Source of the DNA: Asterella californica
Taxonomy: Eukaryota > Streptophyta > Marchantiopsida > Marchantiales > Aytoniaceae
DNA length: 64,000 bases
Reading direction: 5' to 3'
NCBI GenBank assembly: GCA_036924285.1
Contig: JAYKYS010000011.1
Location: forward strand, 5,580,001 to 5,644,000
The notes beneath the pieces are model-generated. The model was not told the origin of the DNA, ran no database searches, and worked only from the letters and a program-made list of their open reading frames with translations. The translations under genes were made by a program, and so were the position numbers. This document shows positions 12,845 to 23,500 of the stretch, piece by piece. The stretch's first letter is position 1. Each line of letters opens with the position of its first letter.

Positions 12845-14416
12845 TCATCTTTTGCAGGTCGCTCGTCCTTGATGAGTGACATCATGGACTTCCTTTGTAA
12901 TTGTACCCAAGACCTCCCGTGATAAGAACTCAACCTTCGCATCTCGAATGCACTCCTCCCAACCTCCCTTCACATCCATCGTCAAAATAATATCTTGTTG
13001 TTGTATGTCTGCAACCAGATCAACCATGTCCATTGTCTGCATCCCAACCATCTCCTCCGGTTGTGAAGGATCATCCTCCATTGCCAGTTTAGGAAAAATA
13101 GTTTCCTGTTGAATTTTATCCTCCCCAGCTTGCTTCTCTGAAAAAATCTCTTCATGTCCCTTCTTCTCGCTCTGCATCGTGGATGCAGTATCCAATTTGA
13201 GCTCACTTGGATCCATGTGCTCACCCAAATCATCCATATGGAGATTATGCTCAATCTCCATCACCCTAGAACCATAACTTGTAGCTTCGATAGCTACAAC
13301 TGCACGTACCGTAAAGTAATCATCCACAAACTTCTTCATCCCTCCTTTACCAACGTTGGCTTGAAGGAGAGTACGCGTACTTCTGAATGCAACCTTTCCA
13401 TCCTCTCAAGAAATAACCTCTCCATGCAAAGACTCTGCAAAGTCAATGCAATCATCCCGTTGATGATCAGTATCATCACACCACATGCACTGATGTACCC
13501 AAGTTGGTTTGGGTACAAGTTCCATCTCAGTCAATGATCACTTATCCTTCAACCTAGTAACCTTAGCTTGTAGATCTCGCATCTTTTGCTATAGATCCTC
13601 GATGATAAGATCTTTCTCCTGTACAACCACAATTGAAGATTGAATCTCAGATACTACCCGAATTGGTGTGGTAATCAGCGATACAGATGTCGACCTTGTA
13701 ACCCTTTCTCTTGTATGTCTCCAGACAAGAAGCTCAACCGCTTCATGCACAACCTCCCAATTCCTTGTCAACCTTTCTTCTTCCTCCCCATCCTCCAGAA
13801 GTAGCTCCAACCGCTCTTGCCATGGTTCATCAGCAGTTTGAAGAAATAACTCTGTCTTGTACATCTCCAAGGTTAGCTTGTCCACCCGAGATAGTTGAGA
13901 TAATTGTCTTTGGAACTCCTTTAACAGCTCTGTAGGCTATAAACCCTTGTTGGGTCAGTTGACCCATCCCAAAAACAATTTCTTGGTTATTCGATCTGAG
14001 TTTCCCAAGAAATACTCCTCCATCAGCGCATGTGAAAATGTATCCCAGTTCCTCCCAGGATGTTCTGTTAGACCTTTCACATGCTCCCTTATCTCTGGTA
14101 CCGCAGCGAGTTCGAATGTCTCGATCATCTCCTTCTCCGATACCTGATCCAAATCCATCTCCGTCTTGTAACATCTCAAGTACTTTGAGATGTCTCCTCC
14201 ATCAAATAGATCAAGCTTGTCGATCACCCTCCGAAGCGTCTTCGTCCTCAAAGCCTCCTTTTGTTGATTCCTTTGCTCTTGTCGCAAAAACAAAGTGAAG
14301 GCTTGAAACAAAAGTGTAGTTGCTACATCCAACTGCACTTCTGGCATCTCCTCTGATCTGTCTATCCCGTCCATAGTCATGGCTCGTTCCATCCTCCCAT
14401 CCTCCCATGATCCCAA
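12845..14416 (-). pseudogene. Gag-like gene of the Gypsy element, frameshifted
   Basis: On -, the first segment (14416-13955) has a gag capsid pattern: FDGGDISKYLRCYKTEM, then SEKEMIETFELAAVPEIREH and the acidic-aromatic WDTFSHALMEEYFL. The frame then breaks at about 13955. It resumes in another frame at 13885-13589 with DKLTLEMYKTELFLQTADE and LELLLED, followed by an acidic coiled-coil-like stretch. A third segment (13339-12845) is rich in Glu, Asp, Gln and Met with no known fold visible. The first two segments look like one ancestral gag, which packages element RNA, split by at least one frameshift. No zinc knuckle was seen. It lies directly inside the 5' LTR. Confidence 0.7.
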
Positions 14417-14539
14417 GCATCTATATATCCATCACCCCAGGTCCGCAGCATCCTCTCAAACAATCATATCCATCTTCATCCTCGTTCATGATTGTTGTCT
14501 CTTCTTTCAAGTTCTAACACACAAATCTCCACCCCGAAC

Positions 14540-14562
14540 CTTTACGTCGAGTTCACCACCGT
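14540..14562 (-). other. Possible primer-binding site
   Basis: Read on -, TGGTGAACTCGACG begins a few bases inside the end of the 5' LTR. A TGG start fits pairing with a tRNA CCA end. I could not name the tRNA, and it is not the usual plant initiator-Met primer site. Confidence 0.35.
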
Positions 14563-16581
14563 TGTCGTGTTGAATTTTGCATGAAGGATGTCCACGAAAA
14601 CATGAGGTTCCTGGCTGTGGAGATGTTGTGTGCTGAACAGAGACAAGACAGAGAAAAACAACCACGAAAACGAATGCTGCAATAAATATCAACTCCAAAT
14701 GTATGTACACTGCCGGTTCTTTCTTCCTAAGAACACAAAACTGAGAAACATACCAGAGCAGTCTTTAATCTGCTTCAAAGCCCCTAAAATGAACCCCTGA
14801 ATTTCAACCCTGACCCAAAACCACCGATGCGTAGCTCAAAGTAAGAGAAACTTCTCTTTGCTAACAAAAAGAGCTGCACCAGCATCACACTATTCAAACC
14901 CAAGTCCAAACCACATCCATGTACAAGCTCTTAGCCAAAGCTAGCTACCACAAGTTGTACATAACCAACCAGAACTCTAACGAACTCAAAAGGGCAAAAC
15001 TCGTAGCGAAGATATCGAAAAAATACCTATCTGAGAACTTTCTTCTTTCACCAAACGGTCTTCAGATGTTGATAAGGTCTTCTTTGACTCCGTTGGTCTA
15101 GAAACCTTCAGATCCAACTCTCAACAGCCGAGATATCGTCAGTTTTTGGTCGTAGGTGACCAACCTTCAAAAACTCCTCACTACGACTTAAAACCGCACA
15201 CACCGCTCAAACGGATCACTTGATCTGATATCTGTCTTCTCTGGCAGGTAGATCTAGCTATCATGAACCCAACGAGACTCCAAACAAGCTGTATGGAGTT
15301 CCCCTTGCAAAACCACGCAAGAAATTTGGTCGCAGGTTGCAAAAAATTGACGTAAATGTGCTCTCTACGGCTCAAACTTGCTCACCACACCCAAACCAAC
15401 AATCTAATCCACGTACTGTCTTCTCCTATGCGTAGATGAAGACTCCCTAGTCGCGTAGGCACCAAGAACGAAGAGCTTGGCTCACCGATCGCGAAGAACA
15501 ACCCAATTTGAGATCGTAGGCGATGAAAAACTTGACGTAAGTGCTTCCCTGCGAGCCAATTTCACTCAAAACTCCCAAACCGCCCGATGAAACTTGGTAT
15601 CGTCTTCAATTTCCTAAAGAACTCGGCGTTCTGATCCCAATGGATCCAAGGACAACAAGTTTGGACTCCGGAATGGTCCGAACGGTCCAACTCTCCTTCA
15701 CAGATTATTGAAGCTCCCAAAATCTCCTTCTTGCGTCTCAACTTCTCTCAGTACACACCCCTTGATCCGCCTCTTCACGAACCGTTTTCATCAAAGCGTA
15801 GCCTGCACATATCTGAACCCAACGGCGCCTTGCGCGTTTGCATTAGACCTCCAAATCTCTCGAACCGTCCGCTAACATGTCACAGGTGCAAGCTAGCCCT
15901 TTAAGCTGCCCCCTTACGTCAGACGCTCTTCGTACAAGTTCACAGATAATGAGGAAGCAGACCCCTTATGTACTTAATATAGCGCTTGGAGCTGCAAATA
16001 CCCAGTCAGCAAAAATAAACTAAAGCTTAGCTTGATTTATCCATCTTCCGAGTCTTGTAACTTCTCCACTATGCGTCCAAATGAAGTAGACGAGGTGCCC
16101 ATGGAAAGCTGACAACGAGCTCTACCCATCGATGTAATGAAAATGAAGATCCAAAGTTGTGCCAAAAGCCCGTAAGCTAGGGTCTAGCTTGTTTTTCTCT
16201 TCTTCGGAGTCTCGTAACTTCTCCACTAGACGTCCAAATGAAGTAGACAAAGTGCATATGGAAAGCTGACAATGAGCTCTACACAGTGATGCGATGAAAG
16301 TGAAGATCCGAAGTCGTGCCAAAAGCTCGTAAGCTAAGGTCTGGCTTGTTTTACCCATCTTTCGAGTCCCGTAATTTCTCCACTAGGCGTCCAAACGAAG
16401 TAGACAAAGTGCTTATGAGAAGCTGACAAAGAGCTCTACCCTTTGATCCGATGAAAGTGAAGATCAGAAGTTGTGCCAAAAGCCCGTAAGCTGGAGCCTA
16501 GCTTGCTTTTCTCATGAATGTCTTTAGAGCAATAATAGTCAAAATTTGATTTTCATGTAGGAGCCGATCCACGACACGACA
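14563..16581 (-). repeat. 5' LTR of the pol-less Gypsy element
   Basis: About 2019 bp, ending in TGTCGTGT on one side and ACGACACGACA on the other. It holds the same three ~157-bp U3 subrepeats (about 16028-16505). Small indels and many base changes against the 10191-12168 copy show the insertion is not recent. Confidence 0.85.
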
Positions 16582-16652
16582 TCGTGAAGACAGGAGCCAC
16601 AAGAGAACAAGTGCAATCTTAATTTGTCATTTAAACATCTGCCTAGCCCACG

Positions 16653-17116
16653 ACAAACTTCGTCACACCCAGCGAGCTTAGCTACATTATGATGAGAGAA
16701 CAAACATAACAATGCAGTTGTTACTAAGATGATCTTTGTCACACCTAACGACCTTAGCTAGGTTGAGGAAGGAACACACATATCAATGCATTTGTTGCTA
16801 CAACAAACTTTGCCACACACAACGAACTGAGTTGGGCGTGAGGATGGTACAAACATAGCAATTCATCTGTTCCAACAACGACGAACTTTGACACACCTAG
16901 CGAGCTTAGTTGGTTTCGTCGAGAGGACAAACATATAAATGCATTTGTTGCAATGATAAACTTTGCCACACCTAGTCAGCTGAGCTAGATGTGAGGAGGG
17001 AACACACATATCAATGCGTTTGTTCGACGATAAACTTTGTCACACCCAACGAGCTTAGTTAAGTGCGAGGAGGGAACAAACATAAGAATACATTTGTTGC
17101 AACGACGAACTTTGCT
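16653..17116. repeat. ~75-bp minisatellite, about six units
   Basis: Units start near 16653, 16731, 16803, 16882, 16957 and 17031, with a partial one near 17106, so period varies from 72 to 79. Each unit has AACTTTGNCACACC, a GAGCTTAG-like block and CATTTGTTG. The array begins about 70 bases after the LTR at 16581. Confidence 0.8.
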
Positions 17117-20036
17117 CGAGATATTATAGTGCTGCTCATAAAGATCTTTATTTATATGTACATAAATGTGTTATACATAAACATCAATAATCTCTAGACT
17201 GTTCTAGCTTTTCTGATAGATCAAGCCTTCTACGCTCTAAACCACAAGCGTCGTGCTTTCAATTCTCCTAGTTGCACTATGGAAGTTACTCTCATTATCC
17301 GTCGTCCGTCAATGTCAACGTCCTTATCATCATCTGATGAAAAGAACAATAACTTCCAAAGGTCGAGGCAGACTCGTAAGAAGAATCGCTGTCATTGCAA
17401 CATTCCTTCTCAAGTCACCTACCGTAAGGTTCTGTGCTAGAAGGTTTGTCGGTGCTACTTCCATATCCTCGCAATGGTCTTAGTTCCTGTAGGAGTCTCT
17501 TGTTCTCAAGACATGGCAACGAGGTTATCATTCTATAGCAAGTTTCTTCCACACGTCGCAACTCATCCAAAACTGCCAACATATCTCAATCGATCATAAC
17601 GCAGGGGCGTTATGATCGATTGAGTAGAGGGGGGTGAAATTCGTATCTACTGTTACATTTCTGGTTGTTCCGAGAGACTCGCGAGGAGTTTTGAGGAGCT
17701 GTCTATTGGGTTGGAGAGCTGACGACGTGCTGGTCGTTTTGATATCAATTTCATCAGATTCTTGATCGATTTAGATTGTGAACCGACCGAGTGAAGTTGA
17801 GAAGTGCAGACGTGATAAGGCGAGAACAGCGAACTGTGATAGTCATGGATAGTTTGCTATTGCTTCAGTTCTGAGTCGAATTTCTGAGTGAAACTTTCTA
17901 GGATGAAAGTATGTCTTATCTGTAAGATACTTGAGAAGTTTCATCTCAAATGGTCGAGTAGTTTGTTCAGAATCTTGGATCAAATGTACCTGGGTCTGTA
18001 AAGCTCTTAAGTTCTTGCTACGGGAGAAGGAAGGTTATGAAACACATGATTGCATGGTCGCATGCGCTTCAAGAAGAGAGTAGTATCGGAATGCATAAAA
18101 GTGCTTCAGCTTATATAGTACTTGTCACTCGTGAGTTCTGTCCTGACAATCACACGTCAATTGCTTGTATTTAGAGAAAGCAACAAATTTGCTCCACCTA
18201 CTCGGATTCAACCTTATCGTGGATTCAAGAATGAATGATAATATAAGGTCATTGTTTGATTCGTTTGGTGGCATCTTGTGCATCAAGCCGATGATATCTT
18301 TATTGATGTCGTTAATGACTCACGTGTCATACATGAGGTTTGTATGTGTCTACTCATGGAAGATATCCACTCCAATCCAGCAAACCTACCTCGATGTTAG
18401 GATCGGAAACCGGAAGATGTCTATATCAATTTGGTTGAAAAGCATACGATGGCAGCCAAGAAGGACCAAAAGGTTTGGAAGGTTTAGAAACTAATTTACG
18501 TCATGTCATCTATCAAGACAAAACGTATCTAGCGAGGCTCGCTGAGTGCATACATCGGTCGGACGTATTCATAAATAAATCTTAATTTTCATTTACATCT
18601 CATATCTCGCTTATTTACTTCATGAACTGATCCACATGTCATGAGGTTCAAGTTGACACAAGAGAATTACAAACAAACTACACCTATGGTTATTCATTTC
18701 CACTCATGATATGTAGACCAATCTCTATCTATGTTGAGTAGGTCGAGCAGCACGCTTCTGACGAGACCGAAATATCTCGCCATGATCCCGTGGTTGTCAG
18801 CTCGTCAAAGACATTGGATACATGCTTTCAGAAATATCCTCGTCGGAGGAAATGACAATGATTTCTATGAGATTTGACGTTCTTGCGTTCTCCATTATCC
18901 TCAACTCCTCTATAGTGTTTGCGTCAACCATTTGCGGTTCCTCGTAATGACATTCGCTCCACTTGGTTGATGTTTTGCGTCTTGACGCCATTCCGCTCTA
19001 TGATCCAAGTTTGCGATGATCAATGTGCAAATCTTCTCTATTTTACTCAAATCATTGAGGATTACTTCCATATCATCTGACATTCTGTCAGAATGTGAGA
19101 AGTCATTGTTGGACTGGAACTGGACGCTATGAAGATCTTTGGAACCACACTGATACGTTACATCATATATAAACAAGACCAGAGATCCTTAAGTGTTGTG
19201 ATGATTCATATTCGATCTTGTCTATCATTATATAGTCTAAGGTCTCTGATCATCGAACTTAAGGTGTTGGATCTGAACGCGACTGAACATGAGCCAGCGT
19301 TCGTCATGGATGTCTCGCGTGAATCTACGATTCGTCTCTCAGACACATTCAAGCATCACAACTGTGTTCACGTGTACTTCACTGCATCATCGATAGGTTG
19401 TTTAAGAACCCTAAACGTGATCCTCAACACCTCCGATAACGTAAATGACTGAGGAAGTCTGGCTTGTCTACCAGCCTCTCTGTGTTGTGGATCCAACTCC
19501 ATCGATGCACCTCGTGACTGCCGTAGATGTCTCAATCCGTGTCACACCAGCCATGAAGTCGAGGTCAACTCCTTCTCCTCCATAAGACGTGGAAGCCTTT
19601 GTTCCCGAACAAGATCTCCGCTGAACCATAGCCATACTAGCTATCCTCTGCTCCAACTGCTCAATCCGAGCAGTCATACCCGCATCTGACGAGCGGGTGA
19701 TGGACTGACTGATCTTCTTTCGGGTGCTGGACCTCTACTTCTAACTTGACCATCACGGTCTCCTTGAGCTCCTCCACCTCGTCCACGATCAGTCTTTCCT
19801 TGCCGTAGCTCGGAGTGGAGATAAAAACAATGGTCGCTATTGTGATCTGGTTGTCATCAACGCTCACACTATCTAAACGTCTCATGAGACGTCCCAGGCG
19901 TCTCATAACCACTTCTCTTCTATGTGTAGTCTTTCTGCTGATGAGGATCATCACACGTCCAGCAAGGACTCGCTTGTTGCTAGAGACTAGTGAAGGACAA
20001 CATGAGCTTCTGCCCACTAGGTCTTCCAACACCTTC
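17117..20036. other. No recognisable gene
   Basis: Short unrelated open frames only. A perfect hairpin sits at 17585-17624. The 18.9-20.0 kb part may be 3' remains of the retroelement whose gag relic lies at 20.0-20.5 kb on -, but no pol motif is readable. Confidence 0.35.
17585..17624. repeat. Perfect 18-bp inverted repeat with 4-base loop
   Basis: Left arm CTCAATCGATCATAACGC, loop AGGG, right arm the exact reverse complement. Such perfection in otherwise unconstrained DNA is unusual. Confidence 0.9.
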
Positions 20037-20480
20037 CTAGGATCGTGACTGTTTAGCACGATCCATACCACCACAACGCTGCTGCGTAGCTTGTGGTCCT
20101 CGGGAAGAGGTGGTCACCCCATGTGACGCTTCATTGTTGAACCCAGCAGTCATCACCCTCTCTTCCACCATGTTGAGCTCAATCCGCTCAGCCAAACCAA
20201 AGATACCCATCAATGTCGATGTGGTGTCTCTAAGGAGAATCGTATCTCTAACTCTCCTGTGCAGCTCTCGGTCTAGTATCTCATACCAGAACTGGATTGC
20301 TTGTATCTCCGTCACTCCTTGAGTAATGCTGATCAACCGCCTCATGAGAGTATATGCCTCGCGTAGGCTCTCTCCAGTCTTATGTTGGAACTCCTACATA
20401 CTCCTCAATTTGTTTGTCTGCACACCTTGATAGTTCTTCCTCAAACAGTGGAAGAATTGAACCACAAGGTTATACCCTAG
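20037..20480 (-). pseudogene. Second gag relic
   Basis: On -, a frame from about 20480 reads RKNYQGVQTNKLRSM, a TAG stop, EFQHKTGESLREAYTLMRRL and ITQGVTEIQAIQFWY, then a stretch with GLAERIELNMVEERV. This is the layout of a Gypsy gag capsid: a Y..F/L block, then a leucine-rich part, then an 'AERIE' helix followed by low-complexity sequence. The stop is TAG at a probable CAG codon. No nucleocapsid zinc knuckle or pol follows in readable form. It does not resemble the gag at 13-14 kb, so it belongs to another family. Confidence 0.55.
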
Positions 20481-20530
20481 TGGTATCCTGCTCGTACTAC
20501 ACCTTGCTCCACTACTCAGACCAAAGATCG

Positions 20531-20597
20531 GTGTCCCAAGTGGTTTAGTCTACAATCCTCTAAGAGAAAGGCCGTGGATTCAATCCCTTTCAGGCAC
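20531..20597 (+). repeat. tRNA-like segment, possible SINE head
   Basis: GTGTCCC... and ...GGCAC could form a weak acceptor stem. An A-box-like TGGTTTAGTCT (20541-20551) and a B-box-like GGATTCAATCC (20576-20586) are 35 bases apart. The cloverleaf is poor, so this is not a functional tRNA. Confidence 0.3.
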
Positions 20598-23500
20598 AGT
20601 TGGAGATGCATGTTGCTGCAAACTGTTAATGAAGCTTCTGGTCTGAGTCCTGCTGTGGTAGACTCACATGGACAGTCTCATGGTCCTCGTAGATCCCAAA
20701 GGACAGATAACATCATTTATCATTTATTTTATTTTACTAGTGGACGCACCGCTGGTAGTATGTACTCTGTCACTCGTGGATGTACCACTGCTATTGGCAT
20801 CCGAACTCGCAAGTGCTACGCCACCTGAAACAACACCAATAGTGATAGAAACATAGTTGAACGACTAATGTTATCTCCACAACTCAATCTCTATACTGTA
20901 GTCTCGTCTGAACTTATGATAATCGTCCATAAGCACTCCCTCCAAGTGTTGGAACTAACTCTTCCACGCCATGAACGGTGTGAACTTGTGAGTATCACAT
21001 CTATTGCAGATCGCACCAACTGTCGAACTCTTGGATGAAGTCATCCAACTCGATGATACTTATCATACTGGAGTATCGTCAAGGACCCTTTATGGTCTTA
21101 TAGATGAGATCGGTGCTATTGATTGATATCTCACACCACTTTGTGTGAATCCACTACTTATTGCAGCTGACTCTGTCGAAACCTCCGAAGACCTCCGTGA
21201 TGACAACCTTTGTGTCAATCACGAACACTAAACTCTAACCAAAGCGTCGAAACCTCGTCAACACACTTACCCGACCTGCCTAAATCCGCTCCTATTGAGC
21301 ACACCTATCGCTTACTAGGATGGTCAAGGTAAGAATAACATGTACATGCCATCACCACAGACAGCCTCTCACGATCTGTCAAGTCCAACCTCACCGTGAG
21401 AGAAACAGAGATAGCCTGACTGGTCCGCAACTCCAATCTCACTTCTGACAACACAAGTGAACTCACTCCGAAATCAAGCACCAACACAACAAATGCGACA
21501 CACAAACAAGAAAAAGAATATGAAGAGGTTCCAATCACAAAAAGTCCAAACAATAACCTTCCACACTCAGACATGCACAAAAGATAAACCGAGTCTCATC
21601 CGAATTGACGTCTCTTCTTCGGTGATCGCATGCACAATATATGACTACCAACTGTTATAAATTGTACCTAAAGTCACTAACTAGACGTTCAAATCTCTAG
21701 TAGCTCCAAAAGTCTCTACATGGTAGCTCTACTAGCTCACCCAAGTCAACTGTCATCAATTTTCTTCATGCGCGTCTTTATGACATAGGCAAACGCTACC
21801 ACAACTACAGTTTTCTCTAGTACTACGGGGTCGCTCTACCACTCCTCTAGGAACATGCGAAAAGGTCTCCTACTATCTTAAACAAGTCCATAAATACTTA
21901 CACGTATCTCTAGAAGACACCAAGAGCTATTGATCTAGTGGTAAAGCCAAAGCTAAGAGCTAAATAGTTAAGCACGTTCTTTAGGAATAGTGTTGGGATG
22001 CGTGATATGATTTTACTCACTCTCACACCATTGAAATTAGGCTTAGCTTACGCACTCCAGCAAGCTGACTTGCTGGCTCGGCTCGACTCCGCCACCATCT
22101 CCGCACTCCACTCTCACGTCTCTGCACTCATGCACCTCTGCTCCTCGAAATCTCTAAATGCCGCAACATTCTTGCTCGCTCTGTGCTCTGCTCTATTTAG
22201 ATTAGAGTAGCAACTCGAGACCAAACGCGCACAGACATGAAACACACCTCAAATCGCAACTTCGAACAACTCATAGTAAGAGACATGTGAACAGTCAAAG
22301 ATACACACATAGACGGATTTATGTCAAATTTTTTACCACTCGCAACCTTCTTTCTCTTGTGACTGTTGAGTTAGAATCATCTCCCCATCGCGCACCAACT
22401 ACACTTGTCACCACCAGCAATTACTGACCAACGCTTTTCCGATGTCCGTCGACGTGCATCTGTCGATCTCCAAATTGATCCAAAAATCTGTCACAAGAAA
22501 TTTCAGCAACGCTTCCGCACTATCCCATCACAAATCCGATCAAGAATAAGTCCACACACTACTAATCTGAACAGCGATCAAGCACACGACCAAAAAGAAT
22601 CTCTGCGCACACATGCGCATCCGTAAATCAAAGGTACCAACGATCTGCACACTCCGGAGATATCACTGGCAGAAATTTGTGATCTGAGAGCTCTCAGTCA
22701 GACCTCACGCCTTCAGTTCTTCGAGTAATAAGAATCAGTACTCACTTCATCATACCGATCGAAAACACCCAACCACTAGTCGAGCCGCACCCACTCTACA
22801 CAACAGAGAATCTAGGTTGCACTCACCAAGACTATCTGCCATAACCAAGAACTTGAAGGCTCGACTCGAAGAACTGAACCTAAAGTCGTAGTGGGACCAA
22901 CCCAAGAACCTGCCCTAATAGCACTACCAGCCCTACCGAGACTAACCACTAGGCACTCGGTCAATCTAACTGAGTTGTTAAATTGACGTGACTTTCTTAA
23001 ACACAAGTTGTGAAGTGCATTAGCTTACGTTGCGCAATTTTTGTTCACGCCCTGTCACACTAAGAAATTTTTTCCCTTGCTTTCCAGTCGCTTCAAGGTA
23101 TTTATCATATAGATTTCATTCTGCGGTACTATTCCCCACTTTTTCTGAACTTTTGTGGCTGTTTATACTATAGCTTTTTATCGACGATCTCAGTCAAGCG
23201 ATGCTTGTTCAAGCTGTTTATCTTCGCTTTCGGCAAGGCTTCCTTTGTTCAAGCGTAAACGTAAATTGACTTTCAATGATGTTAGCCATTTTCAGACATG
23301 CAAGTAAATCTAAGATTGTGTAAATAATATTGTGATTGATTAGGTACTGTTCACTTCTTCTTTCTTCTTTTTTCCTTTTCTTAATAAAAATAAGGGGGTA
23401 TCGTTAGTTTTCACAACTAACAATACTTCTCCCGGTACTCATGATTTCGACTTTCAACGTGTATTTAGTTCGCTCAGCTCTACAGATTCGTTTGATTCGC

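Larger units (their letters stand above)
10191..16581 (-). mobile_element. Non-autonomous Ty3/Gypsy element with two ~2 kb LTRs and no pol
   Basis: Two long direct repeats, 10191-12168 and 14563-16581, share sequence end to end. They finish in short inverted termini (TGTCGTGTCG... and ...CGACACGACA, one end mutated to TATCG). Read on -, the order is 5' LTR (right), gag-like frames, polypurine tract, 3' LTR (left). The internal part is only about 2.4 kb and has no reverse transcriptase, RNase H or integrase, so it cannot supply its own enzymes. The 65 bases inside the left LTR closely match those inside the LTR of the pol-bearing element at 61 kb, showing one family with a large internal deletion here. 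The flanks CACGT and TCGTG are not a target duplication. Confidence 0.85.

Noticed and set aside
12982..13254. 90-codon frame rich in Ile and Trp on -
   Set aside because: It is a frame-shifted shadow of the acidic internal region of the pol-less element.
10186..16586. Target-site duplication for the pol-less Gypsy element
   Set aside because: The outer 5-mers CACGT and TCGTG do not match in either orientation at the defined ends.
21911..21960. A-box-like GATCTAGTGGTAAAGCC
   Set aside because: No B box, stem or tail follows, so a tRNA or SINE cannot be supported.
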